Assembly: GCA_033675265.1 (NCBI GenBank)
Contig: JAUJYZ010001076.1
Span: 310,001-374,000 of the forward strand
Source: Actinostola sp. cb2023
Lineage: Eukaryota > Cnidaria > Anthozoa > Actiniaria > Actinostolidae
Reading direction: 5' to 3'
Length of the DNA stretch: 64,000 nucleotides
In this document: positions 46,061 through 57,593 of the stretch, piece by piece
Layout of the letters: each line of letters starts with the position of its first letter
Position numbering within the stretch: position 1 is the first letter of the stretch
The notes under the pieces: model-generated
The model's input: only the letters and a program-made list of their open reading frames with translations
Database searches by the model: none
What the model was told of the DNA's origin: nothing
Translations under genes and position numbers: made by a program

Positions 46061-46202
46061 GCGATAAAATTGCCAAACATGCTCGAAATTTTGTGCAACT
46101 TCGATTAAGATAGGGTATACATTTCACCTTAAATTGTCTTGAATAGGGTTTGCAATTCTGACAAGGATCGTCATTTTCACTTTTTAGGGTCTTAGATAGG
46201 GT

Positions 46203-46250
46203 ATTATGTAAATTCCTCGTTAAATAAAGTGTTATTATTATTATTAAATG
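46203..46250 (-). repeat. 3' tail of a retroelement (AACGAGGAATTTACA / ATT tail), paired with 50358-50412
   Basis: TAAATTCCTCGTTAAATAAAG with an ATT tail occurs here and, in opposite orientation, at about 50360-50410. The pattern resembles the 3' end of a non-LTR element or SINE with an (ATT/AAT)n tail. Confidence 0.45.
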
Positions 46251-47397
46251 CATGTGAAGATATCACCGTTGCCATGACCACCCTCTTATCAGCCAATCAC
46301 ACTTTAATGCGGCGCCTTTGCGCGCGAATTTGTTTCTTCAGATTGAAATGGCAGCCAAAACAACCTTGAAGGACAACGACTGTGATGATCTTTTTGACGA
46401 AATACCATATTTCGATAATAGTCTCCTACAATAAATTGAAGCAGAAGAAATTACACTCGTTTGCATAATGAGGACGTACGTAGACGTAACGAAGTTTGGC
46501 GTTACGTATTTTCAAGATGTCTACGTTTGTGAAATCAATCTTCTTTATATCGGTCGGTTCTCTGCTTGAATTATCTCTACATCACCTTTAAAATGTCATC
46601 CAAATGTGTTTATGCTGTCTACATCTACTCAGCGAAGCTTTAACGACGAAAATTTCGAACTATCGAGGGCAGTTTGAGTTATGGAATCAAGTCTCTACGA
46701 CAAGGAACGATTTAGTTTCCATAACCCAAACTGCCCTTGTTGATTCTTGGACAAGTCATGGAAACAACGAAAATGTAAGTAATCTTTTACTATGATAATG
46801 TATTTAATTGAAAATCCATGCACTATTAAAGTCTTATAGTGGAAATTTTGGTTATGGTGAATACATTAAAAAAAAGCTTAGTACATTGCATTGCTTGTAA
46901 AAATGATAATAGAGTTAACTGTACTGTCTCAAGACAAACACCCATCTGTTAAAGATCTATTAAAATTAAGCCTGTATTACTGTAAACAACAACATTTGAC
47001 TTGAGCAACATCTTTCAGACTAATTATAATTCATGAGACAAACACAATGGACCTCCCCTCCTTGGGGGGGAAGGGGGGGGGGGGGGGGGGATTGTACTTT
47101 GGGGGTAAAATGGGTAAGGATGACCATCGGAAAATATATATAGGGAGTATTTCCCCTGGGAATGGAACATGGTTTGGAAATCTGATGCTAATATTACCAT
47201 AAAATTTAGCAAACTTTAAATTTGAATTTCTCGAAGAATTATTAACTGTTGAAGTTATACGTGGTGGATATATTACTTGACATTTCTTTCATAACATTCA
47301 CAACATTAACATATTAACATTCACGTTATGGGCCAACTTTGTGAATTAAAGTCATAGATGTTGATGTTGATGTTCATTATCATAAATGCCTTTTGAC

Positions 47398-47502
47398 TAC
47401 CCTGGGTACCAGAGACCATTGTGTATCTCTCCTAAGCTCTACAAGAACACCTACGGCTTGAGAGATAAAAAATAAGGGTCTCTGGTACCCAGGGTACCAT
47501 TT
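47398..47502. repeat. MITE with CTACCCTGGGTACCAGAGAC ends
   Basis: ACCCTGGGTACCAGAGACC is mirrored by GGTCTCTGGTACCCAGGGTA. A single related end, CTACCCTGGGTTCCAGAGGCC, is present at about 36640. Confidence 0.8.
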
Positions 47503-47834
47503 TACATGCTCTTCAATAATGTTGGTTATACTATATATATATACTGTATATATATGTTGTGGTTTAATTTTTTCCCCCGGTTTACTTTTTTAGGGATCAA
47601 ACTGGGTGAAAGCGAAAAAAACAGGCTGGAAACCCTACCCAAACTACCAAACGGGCCACACATACCTGATATACCTTACAATACGATACAATGAATATGT
47701 TAATGTAGTTAATTTTTTCACAGGTATAAAATTTTCCAGTTCATTTTTTCAAGGCAGAGAAAGAATAGAATATATTTGTGAACGAAATAGATAAGGGAAA
47801 AAATAGCTACAATCCCCCCCCCCCCCCCCCCATA

Positions 47835-49165
47835 AAGAATGTGGGGTAAAGGGAGAGATGGGTGGAATGGATGTGGAGATGTAAGAGTGTGATGCAGAGA
47901 AATGGATGGTAGAAAGGACGGAGAAAGAAGAAAGAGATGGAAAGTAAGTGGATGAACTAGAGTGACAGGTGTAGATATGGATGATAGAAAAGAGGAGAAG
48001 AATGAAAGAAGTGGAATGTGAGTGGAAAAATAGAGTGACAGGTAGAGAGATGCATGGATGTTTGAAATGAAGACAAGAGGGAAGTGGAAAGTATGTGGAA
48101 TAGCTAAAGTGACAGATAGAGAAATGGACGAAGGATATTAGATGAAAGATAGAAGGGGATTGTAAGTATAAAAAATAAGGTGACAAATGGAGAAATGGAT
48201 GATAGAATTGAAGAAAAGAGAGAAAGAAGTACATTACACTCATCTCCCTTCTCTTTATTTCCAACATCCTTCTTTAGACTTCATACTAGTTCATCTTCAA
48301 ACATTCCACTTCTTCCATCTTTCTCTTCTTTTTCACCATCCATTTTTCCACTTGCCACTCCGGTTTTTCCACTTACATCTCTCTTCTGATTTTCTGGCCC
48401 TCCTCAATAACACCCTCTCTCCCTTCCTCTCCCCCAGCCCCTCACCCTTAAAATTCCACTCTCATCCATCCCCATTCTCTCCCCTTCCCATAAACCTACA
48501 CTCTCATCCATTTCCCATATCCCACTGCCCTCCCCCACGAATGTCACCCTTATCCCCCCCCCCCCCCCTTTCTCTCTCTCTTTCACCTTCTACTCCATAT
48601 CCAAGCCTCCCATCTCCATTCCCCCATTCTCTCTAGCCCTTTTCTAACATCCCCAGCAGATTCCTCCACTCCACTTCACTTTTCTCTCCTTTCACCCCCT
48701 CCAGTTCAAACTCTCACATTCAACTTACCTTCTTACCTTCACCCCTCATCTCTCCTGTTCTTCCATAACCCAGCCCACCATTCTAACTTTCCCTCTCCAA
48801 AAAAAACTCTAAATTCACACTCCCCTCCCCTCCCATCCCTCCTCTTCTACTCTCTTTCCCCCTTCCTCTCCCCCAGCCCCTCAACCTTAAATTCCCACCC
48901 TCATCCATATATAAATTCCCCCCCTCCCCCACATCCCAGCCCTCCTTCCCTACATTCTCTCCCCTTCCCTTTAATCCACACTCTCATCCATTCCCCATAG
49001 CCCCTCTCCGGTGAACATCACCCTAATCTTTCTCGTTTCTCTTTCACCTTCCACTCCATATCCGAGCCTTCCATCTAATTAATCTCTATTCCCCCTTTCT
49101 CTCCAGCCCATTTTCTAACATCATCCCCAACAGATCAAAACTCCCCTTCTCCCCCCCCTCATCAA
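47835..49165. repeat. Purine-rich then pyrimidine-rich low-complexity block
   Basis: 47835-48220 is a degenerate repeat of about 45 bp (GAGAGATGGATG, GAGTGACAGGTAGA words). 48225-49165 is almost entirely C/T with phrases such as CTCTCATCCATNCCC and TTCCACTCTCATCC repeated. No gene is supported. Confidence 0.8.
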
Positions 49166-50004
49166 AAATGTTAAGGTTGTGATTGTTATGAAAGAAATGT
49201 AAAGTAATATCCACCACGTAATTCTTCGAGAAATTCAAAGTTAAAGTTTGCTAAATTTTATGGTAATATTAGCATCAGATTTCCAAACCACGTTCCATTC
49301 CCAGAGGAAATACTCCCTATATATGTTTTCCGATGGTCATCCTTACCCATTTTACCCCAAAGTACAACCCCCCCCCCCCCCCCCCTTCCCCCCCAAGGAG
49401 GGGAGGGGGTTCCATTGTGTTTGTCTCATGAATTATAATTAGTCTGAAAGATGTTGCTCAAGTCAAATGTTGTTGTTTACAGTAATACAGGCTTAATTTT
49501 AATAGATCTTTAACAGATGGGTGTTTGTCTTGAGACAGTACAGTTAACTCTATTATCATTTTTACAAGCAATGCAATGTACTAAGCTTTTTTTTAATGTA
49601 TTCACCATAACCAAAATTTCCACTATAAGACTTTAATAGTGCATGGATTTTCAATTAAATACATTATCATAGTAAAAGATTACTTACATTTGCGTTGTTT
49701 CCATGACTTGTCCAAGAATCAACAAGGGCAGTTTGAGTTATGGAAACTAAATCGTTCCTTGTCGTAGAGACTTGATTCCATAACTCAAACTGCCCTCGAT
49801 AGTTCGAAATTTTCGTCGTTAAAGCTTCGCTGAGTAGATGTAGACAGCATAAACACATTTGGATGACATTTTAAAGGTGATGTAGAGATAATTCAAGCAG
49901 AGAACCGACCGATATAAAGAAGATTGATTTCACAAACGTAGACATCTTGAAAATACGTAACGCCAAACTTCGTTACGTCTACGGCCGACGTCTCATTATG
50001 CAAA

Positions 50005-50361
50005 CTCGTTCCCAGACTGCTATCGATCAAGGGCGGTTTGGGTTATGGAAACTAGCCTTTACCAACATGTACACGCGCCGAAAGGTACATTGTCTAGACG
50101 ACAAAGTTGACTTTTGAATTGGTGGACGTCAATCAAACAGTTTCCATGACAATCACAGCACATTTCCACGTGCATATACCATTTGACGTAAAATAAAGTT
50201 CCGGATAGATTGTCCTCTATCCGGCTCGGCGAACGAGTCGAATTTCGGTTGCTATGTTCAGTGGTCTCTCCGGCGAGTATAAAGGAGATCAACTGATTAC
50301 CATAACACACTTCGTGCAAGACATCCGCTCAGCATGGCGACAGCATCTTCCGATGTACAAG

Positions 50362-50392
<31 letters not shown>

Positions 50393-50925
50393 AACGAGGA
50401 ATTTACAAATAAAGCTATGCTTTTTTCCAATCTGGTCCTCCTAATGATAAATATAAATATATGCACAAACTTCAAAAACTCAGCGTTTTACAGCCGCTAA
50501 ATCATGTCGGTTCTATTTCCGTTTCAAACCCTGGCGTCTTTGCGTCCATTCCTAGTTCTGGTGTTAGTCCTGGTTCTCGGTTCCGCCGCTGGAAGCAGCT
50601 TTGTTCCCTCTCTGCCTCTGGACTCTATTCCTGTCAGTTCAAGTTCCCTGGCTGCCTCGGTCTCTGATTCTGTGCTTCCCAGCTCAGCTGTCATGTTTTA
50701 TTTTATTGTTTATTGTCCTGGCGCAGCTTGTGTTCCTATATTGCTGTCGTTCCTTTATCGTTGGAGGGTAAATTTCGCTCTATTTTTCTAGCTTGGACTA
50801 GTTTGTTCGTTTGCTTAGTATTTGCTCGCCGTGTTTGGCCGCCTTTTTTGGTTTCTATTTTTTTTTAATTTTTTTTAATTTTCAAGATTCGCCCATAAGG
50901 CAGGTGTTGTACAATAGGACACGAA
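50005..50925. other. No gene recognised
   Basis: Contains the CAAGGGCGGTTTGGGTTATGGAA phrase (about 50028) shared with the 46.5-kb foldback arms and with 61690, and an (ATA)n-tailed retroelement end (50358-50412). No supported frame. Confidence 0.4.
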
Positions 50926-50929
50926 GTCC

Positions 50930-51208
50930 CCTTTAAAATACATTACACCACGTCCCACCCAATAAGAAGGTTACCCAGTATACCCGACCCCTGATGAATT
51001 CCCTTTACAATACAGTACACCACGTCCCACCCAATAAGAAGGTTACCCAGTATACCCGACCCCTGATGAATTCCCTTTACAATACAGTACACCACGTCCC
51101 ACCCAATAAGAATATAACCCAGTATACCCGACCCCTGATGAATTCCCTTTACAATACAGTACACCACGTCCCACCCAATAAGAAGGTTACCCAGTATACC
51201 CGACCCCT
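50930..51208. repeat. 72-bp tandem repeat, nearly four copies
   Basis: CTGATGAATTCCCTTTACAA starts at about 50992, 51064 and 51136 with period 72. Each unit contains ACCACGTCCCACCCAATAAG and CCAGTATACCCGACCCC. The copies differ at only a few bases. The period is a multiple of three, so long frames on both strands are artefacts. Head-to-tail units with no spacers exclude a CRISPR array. Confidence 0.92.
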
Positions 51209-52685
51209 TAAATTCGGTTGTTTTGCCTCATTCCTGCATTCCTGCCCTACACATGCATGCAGGGCTATGTATTGCTAGGTTTAGTTTTATTCGCGCTTTA
51301 GTATGCTCTTTTCTTAGCTCTGGATTTTAGCTTACGCGTGTTTCATAATTTATACGTTAAGTTTTGTTCTTTAACGCCCATGTAAATTATTCTAGCGCTT
51401 TTGTGAGCCATGAGACGTGTTTTAAAGGTATCAGGGTACCCCAAACGACCATCACGCACGCAACACGCTATAGCGCGTACTCGTTACGTTAAAACCTCTA
51501 TAAAGTATACATTTTCTGAAAGCTGAATAAATGCAGAATTCAATAAAACAATTAGTATTTAGAACAAAAACAGTATATTTGAAATAGGTAAAAAAGTTCA
51601 GATTTTGACATCACTATCATCGCCGAGGTCCCATACAGCCGCAATTTATCGAAAATCCTCGACTAATACCTTTATAAGCTCATGAGATATAGCTTACAAA
51701 AAATATGTCTCCGTTTATTGATAAATTAACCTGTTGCATTTTTATACGGTCCTAACTTTGAGCTCTGCAAAAACTGTAAAACACTTTACAAAACAAGTTA
51801 TAACTTTTGAAGGAAATTGAATATTAAAATTCGGAGATACTTTTTGAAGAATATTTATCTGACAAAGTGTCTACCAAATTTCAGCTAAATCGGATTAAAT
51901 TCCTTTGACCCGGAACTCAAAATGTGCGCTTGATTCATGGCTATTTTGTTTCCGAAATAAAAGGCAAAAGAGTTTTCAAGTCAAGTGGCGCCTTTGTTTA
52001 CACAAGCGTGGATAATCCACCACAAATATGTGATCCAATACCTGATGACATATGAATGGCATTCATAAGTAGATCGTCTTACAGTACGTAACACAACGTG
52101 TCAGGAAAACAAAGTTACTGTTGGCGGAAAATACGAGCACTTTGACCGTGTGTGGTTTAGTATCGTTATTCAAGGATGTTTTGAGTGAGCAGTTACGATT
52201 TTTGGATACTTTCTTCGCATCTGAATCTTTGTGGAAAGTCTGTTGCGTGAGTGCTGTTGACAGCTTGCTTGTCAACATCTTTTTGCATCAAATGAAATCC
52301 AAAATTCGTTTTTTGATTCTAACTTTAAAAAATGGTTAGGTATGTGCGGCGAGATGTTCAGATCTGGAACCTGTTTTTGGAATTTGTCACTCGAAAACCT
52401 GGATTTACGAATTTCCCAAATAAAAAAACTGGATTTACGAATTTTTATTGACGAACTGATACGATGCATTCGACAGGATATTTTGCCAGACTAACACTCT
52501 AACACCTTTACGTCTGACTGACACCATTATTATTGTTCATGCGGAGTTTTACTGAAACGCCGATATTATTAAAAATGTATAAATGTTTTTTAGGCTATAA
52601 CCTGCATTAATGATTTTTGATAACAGTTTTTTACAGCTTTGTAAATACTGATAGAGCTACCCTGTGGCATATGCCCTGTGGTAAA
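51209..52685. other. No gene recognised
   Basis: Neither strand shows a supported exon. A duplicated TGGATTTACGAATTT phrase occurs at about 52402 and 52431. Confidence 0.4.
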
Positions 52686-52689
52686 TAAA

Positions 52690-52890
<201 letters not shown>

Positions 52891-53695
52891 TCGTGCTTAC
52901 GTATTACCGACAATACATCACACGAACTAAAAGCTCTCGTAAGCGACCAGCCTCTCATTGTTTCAGCGCGTGATCGCTTATAAGAGCCCATTCTCGTTAG
53001 CACCAGCTCTAGTTACGACCACTTTTTCGAATTGCCGAGGTGTTCGCTTACGAGAGCTTCGACTGTATGTACAATTTTAATCAGTTATGGGATGGGATTT
53101 TATTGTAATGGACTTTGAAAAGCTCTTGGGGGAATCAGTCAATAAAGTACGTATGATGTATGGATGGATGTCACCAACGTGTAGTTAACGTTGTCTTCAG
53201 AATTGCTGGTTTGCACATGACCTCATGGCAGCCATGTTGGATCTCGACAACAAAGCATTCCTCGATCATTAGCTTCTCTTGCTTGTACCTCCACCATCAA
53301 CACCTGGCCATCAGCATTACCACTGCGTCTTTGTGCTTGAAATATCCATGGATTGATAACATACCGTCAATCAACGTTGGTCTAACGACCCAGAACCGGT
53401 TCTTTCCACTCCAAGCCTATGATCATCATTTTAATAATGCTGTCAAATAGTGCGTTCCAGGCCTTCTCGACTTTCGTGTTCCACAACGAGGTTTTAGTAA
53501 GGATCTCCATGATCACAGAGATAAAACACTGTCTAAGGTCGTTAAGCTGTTGGGAAAGTATAGACGAGTTGGTCAGAAGCGAGGCTGAGCGAGCGAAGCG
53601 GTGGCGCAGCAGATTCTAATCCACAGGGGTCAATTTGCCACGCAACGCATTGTGGTTAATAACCACAACCAGCGAGCATTATCCATTCTCAAGCT
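52891..53695. other. No gene recognised
   Basis: Open frames at 53160-53619 lack recognisable domains. Confidence 0.35.
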
Positions 53696-53699
53696 TTAC

Positions 53700-53887
53700 A
53701 AAAATCTACGACGGTGACGTCAACCGGAAGTGTAAATAACTTCACTTTGCGGTTTCATACCTTCATTTTTGGTATTCTCTGTGGATGAAGTAACCTCACA
53801 GGCAAAGCTTGAAGTAATTCTCTAATGTACGAAACCCCGAACATAAGTGATTGACACTTCCGGTTGACGTCGCCGTAGTAGATGTTT
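53700..53887. repeat. Inverted-repeat element
   Basis: AAAATCTACGACGGTGACGT, CAACCGGAAGTG pairs with CACTTCCGGTTGACGTCGCC, GTAGTAGATGTTTT. The next element inserted exactly at its right edge. Confidence 0.7.
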
Positions 53888-53890
53888 TAA

Positions 53891-54681
53891 ACACGAGGAC
53901 GCACTATAAAAGGAGAGGTACCTAAAGTAAGTTCGTTGGATCTGTCAATCAAATCTACCGAGACGTCATAGGGAGAGGGTCTCAAGAACTGCAAGCTCTA
54001 TAAACCAGTCAAATGAACACGAAACTGTGGCAAAAAGTACTAAAAACGCACATGAATATTTTTTGTTGTACAATTCGCTATCACTTTTCACTTTGGTAAA
54101 AATTATGGTACTTTAAACTGGAACTGTTAGCCGTTTGCGTTTTGAAGTCGCACGGCTCTAGTATTATTATGCTTATCGTTTCTTTCGTAGGTTATCCTAA
54201 AATTTACCCGCCAAGACATGGAAATACCATTTGCGAATTAAATATACTCACAGCATAGGTTTCGAAACCTTACCGGCCTTTACCATAAAAGTACAGAGAT
54301 GTACAAATGCTCGACACATTTCGGCCTCATAACAAGACACCTTCGCGAACGACGACACCACACCACAACACTCCACTGACAAGACGAACGACGATAAAGA
54401 CGAACGTAACTTGTGTAATGAAAACAATACTCTTGTCGCTTTATGTAGAAATGACCGAACATAGTTTTATGCTTGGAAATGCTTATTACACAGGCATTAT
54501 AACCGTTTTAGACGTAACATTACAATTTCTTCATTAACTTTGCTGTTGAAATGTGATTTTATTAAGAAAATCATTTTACCCCGTTGTTCAGCCATGTTCA
54601 GCCATTGTCCGCCATATTCAAACTCATTATTATTCAAAAATTGTGGGCGGAGCGATGCCCTTTTATAGTGCGTCCTCGTGT
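53891..54681. mobile_element. 791-bp element flanked by TTAA
   Basis: Ends ACACGAGGACGCACTATAAAAGG and the complement CCTTTTATAGTGCGTCCTCGTGT are flanked by TTAA on both sides (53887-53890 and 54682-54685). TTAA duplication is typical of piggyBac and Kolobok. The TIR does not start with the CCY of piggyBac, so Kolobok-like is preferred. No transposase inside. Confidence 0.85.
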
Positions 54682-55024
54682 TTAACGGCAATTACAACAT
54701 CATGCAAATCTAAATAAACAACTAGTTATAAAGCATCTCTTGAATTATTGTTATCTTTCTGTTATGTTCGCGCTGACGAAGCGCTCAGCTACTTGTCTTT
54801 TGAGGAAGTAAATCCTGCAACATGTACTTTGGCTACTAAAACAACAACAACAAATGCCAGCATTGACGTCATCTGATTTGCATACTGAGAATTGATGGTA
54901 GAATACTGTACAAGAAACAACCTTGTGACGTCATCAAATCATGCAGATGGCTGCCTCCATTTGGATTCAGCAGAAACCAGTCAATGCGGTGAATAAAAAA
55001 TCAAGAATACATTGGAATATTATA

Positions 55025-55072
55025 CAATTTATTACTCGTGCCCTGGCCGAAGGCCGGCGCACGAGTCTAGGT
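55025..55072. repeat. ACTCGTGCCCTGGCCGAAGGCCGGCGCACGAGT hairpin region
   Basis: ACTCGTGCCCTGGCCGAAGG continues as CCGGCGCACGAGT, a strong hairpin. A related phrase is at 21948-21970. Confidence 0.65.
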
Positions 55073-55341
55073 TTCGAGACTGTATTTTGTTTATATTTTT
55101 ATTTTTATTCGTCGTACCGGTTGCGATATTGCAAAACGAGACAAAATGTCTGGCCACAAGAGAGATTACAACGCACAAACCAATCAGGAAGCAACGGAGG
55201 TCAAGGGGCAAAAATCTAAGTGTATTCTGGTCTAAATTTAGATTGAGTATATATACGGCGAAAATACAATCGAAAAAGATCCTTCTTTGTATATGTTGAT
55301 TTAACTTGAAGCATTATTTTAAAAATGTTTACGGTATCTTC

Positions 55342-55466
<125 letters not shown>

Positions 55467-55798
55467 AGTATAGGTAATCAGTACGGTTTCGAGTTCAATT
55501 TGGAATTAATTTGCACGAGTGTTTTTTTTTCAAAGAGTATCAAAATTGCACGAGCCCGTAGCGCGATTACGCTAGAAAAACCAATCAAAACATTTTATCT
55601 AAACAAAAAAAATTGTTCACTTTTGTTGTTCAGATTAAAAAAAATCTCCTGACAAAAATCGAGCAGGGCCGGACGGCTTTTTCCGGACCGGGTACGTCAA
55701 CACGTCCGGCCCTTACCACGTGACTTTTTCGCAATGGTTTTATTAAGAGCGCGCGCACGGGGAAATACGGGTCATATGATAATGTTGTATATACTTAC

Positions 55799-56015
55799 GT
55801 GTGATTGAGTTAGTTTCACTTGTAGTTGACGATGCCGTCTCCCTAGCTCAACTAGATATTCCGAATAACTCTCTGAATCTCCCATTGCTGTGACGGCGTT
55901 CTCGATGGCCATGATTAGACGCTTTGGGTGACTGTGTCTACCATTGATGTCTTTAATGTCAATGGATTGAAATTCCTTAAAGTGTGTTTTCAGTTTTGGA
56001 CGTAGATTTAGAAAC
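55799..56015 (-). CDS. Globin central exon (B12.2 to G7.0)
   Basis: On the - strand a 217-bp exon lies between an AG with a pyrimidine-rich tract (TTCCTCTCAAG) and a GTAAGT donor. Its translation begins at the third base of an Arg codon, then FLNLRPKLKTHFKEF (B-C helix with the invariant Phe CD1 region), RHSHPKRLIMAIENAV (E helix, candidate distal His) and YLVELGRRHRQ (F helix, with His as the F8 proximal haem ligand). It ends in phase 0 after LTQSH. The boundaries correspond to the two ancestral globin intron positions B12.2 and G7.0. The sequence style is closest to neuroglobin or globin-X types, which is an inference. I could not find the first and last exons in the window, so they may be distant or the exon may be orphaned. 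Confidence 0.75.
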
Positions 56016-56019
56016 CTTG

Positions 56020-56560
56020 AGAGGAATTCAAATGAAGAACTTATCAATATGCAAATATAATAGAGCTAAATTAATATAATGTATGCTTTTTAGAGCGAAT
56101 TCAGCTTCTAATTTGCATAAAAGCCAAAAAATATCATCTTGGGAAACGGAAATATTTGATATGATAGAATGTGATTATCTAAATACTATGTGTGTGTTTT
56201 GAAACCAAATAATAAATCCTTGAGAAGATACTGAACATTTGAAATTGTGAAAGTGCACCAAAACGAGGCTGGTGAGGTCTCACTTCGATGATATTTTGTA
56301 TACAGCAAAGAAACTTTCCAAGAATGTATATTTATAGGTATTATTTTAGGTGACAGTGATCATTTGTACCAGAATCGTATCGTATCCCCAAATTTAAAAT
56401 ACGCCATTATGAATTCGGCGTATAATCAATAAATAACAATGTAGATACCAAAATCCTGCGGTATACAGCGGATCTTACAGTTTGCGTTGAATATAAAGAA
56501 CAAAATATAAGAACAGCTGACACACTGTAGAGTTATATGTTTATTATGTACGATAGATTA
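56020..56560. other. No gene recognised; probable globin intron
   Basis: If the globin gene is intact this is intron 1. No A-helix exon was recognised here. Confidence 0.35.
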
Positions 56561-56563
56561 CAG

Positions 56564-56836
56564 TACAACGATTTGCAAAAATTCTGTAAAATCTAATATA
56601 TCGATATCATCGATATATAGTAATTTGCATAATCCTAATTCTTTGTTTTTAGCTTTTATTAAACCTGAATCTAAACCCAACTAACCTTTGTAGTGTGTAT
56701 GTGAAAAAAACAATTGAAAAAAATAACTTTAGAGGGCTTATTCAGCCATTTTATGATGAAAATTACCCACAATGCACCCGATATATTGATATATCGATAT
56801 ATATTGATTTTTACAGAATTTTTGCAAATCGCTGTA
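56564..56836. mobile_element. MITE, second copy of the 10447-10687 family
   Basis: TACAACGATTTGCAAAAATT...and complement AATTTTTGCAAATCGCTGTA form the ends, with ATATATCGATATATCAATAT words inside. It abuts the Penelope-like coding remnant on its right. Confidence 0.85.
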
Positions 56837-57394
56837 TATTGGTGAAACAAAACGACGATTAAAAGACAGGTTTAATGAACATAGAGGCACAATTGACAAA
56901 ACAAACATTAAATCTAAGCCTACTACTGTAGCTGAGCACTTCTTAACCACTTCTAACCACTCCTCTAATGATATGAGGAGCAAGGGTGGCCGAGTGGTTA
57001 ATTAGAGCACTCGCCTATCACCGCTGTAGTGCCTGGTTCAATTCACGGCGCTTTATGTGAGTTGAGTTTAATTTGTTGGTTCTCTTCCTTGCTTCGAGGG
57101 TTTTTTGGGCATTTCAGTAAGGATTTGGGCCGAGTTTTCCTCCCTCCACAAAAACCAACCATAAATTCTAATTCGACCTGGAACAGGACTCCATTTAAAC
57201 CAGCTTCTGCTGAACTGGACCATCCTGTATAAATATCGGACATTTATTTATTTTTATTTATTTATATGCTGTTAATTCCCTTAGAAAAAATCCACTCTTC
57301 CCAGGATTCAATTCGCAAAGCCAGGGAAGCATTCCTTATTATCAAAGCTAACACTTTAGAGCCTCACTGACTCAATGCTCGTGATGAATCCTAA
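56835..57394 (+). pseudogene. Penelope-like element 3' end with GIY-YIG endonuclease, interrupted
   Basis: 56835-56975 encodes YIGETKRRLKDRFNEHRG and AEHFLTTSNHSSNDM, the GIY-YIG endonuclease domain of Penelope-like retroelements. After a SINE insertion (56976-57263) the frame resumes at 57269 with LIPLEKIHSSQDSIRKAREA, the usual C-terminal stretch. A TGA replaces the expected Gly codon after EPH (57368), and the normal stop would be TAA at 57392. The following GCTGGTATGGCCAGCCGAAA phrase (about 57512) is like 3' untranslated sequence of such elements. Truncated and inactive; the reverse transcriptase part is absent. Confidence 0.75.
56976..57263 (+). mobile_element. tRNA-derived SINE
   Basis: It starts with a tRNA-like head (GGTGGCCGAGTGGTTAA, an A box of Ser/Leu type, and GCCTGGTTCAATTCACGG as B box). 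A body follows with GGTTCTCTTCCTTGCTTCGA and TTTTCCTCCCTCCACAAAAA, phrases of a conserved SINE central region found in marine invertebrates. The tail is (ATTT)n. ATATG is present at both edges (56971-56975 and 57264-57268), giving the target duplication and restoring the host reading frame on removal. Confidence 0.85.
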
Positions 57395-57593
57395 TCTCCA
57401 GCTTATCTATACATACATTTTTATCTTTATTGTAAATGTTTTAACCTTACATCATTTCCTTCTATTTCACCTATATATTACTATATCATCTCCATCATTG
57501 TACCTGAAGAAGGCTGGTATGGCCAGCCGAAATATCGTACATAATAAACATATAACTCAGTCTACAGTGTGTCAGCTGGTCTTAGATTTTTTT

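Larger units (their letters stand above)
46459..50004. mobile_element. 3.5-kb foldback element with arms of about 850 bp
   Basis: The left arm (about 46459-47313) and right arm (about 49166-50004) are reverse complements at high identity. Shared landmarks are TTTGCATAATGAG at the tips, ACCGATATAAAGAAGATTGA, and the AACGACGAAAATTTCGAACT region. Each arm also contains a smaller palindrome on GGGCAGTTTGAGTTATGGAA. The 1.85-kb centre has a MITE (47398-47499), a purine-rich degenerate minisatellite (47835-48220) and a pyrimidine-rich tract (48225-49165). No transposase is recognisable. The short frames in the arms appear in both copies and are not supported as genes. Confidence 0.85.

Noticed and set aside
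46604..46795. 63-residue frame in the foldback arm
   Set aside because: It occurs identically in the other arm at 49667-49858 as part of the inverted repeat and has no domain.
47749..48636. Ser/Phe/His/Pro-rich frames on both strands
   Set aside because: They lie in purine- and pyrimidine-rich low-complexity sequence within the foldback centre.
50930..51208. Possible CRISPR array
   Set aside because: Units are head to tail without unique spacers, and the genome is eukaryotic.
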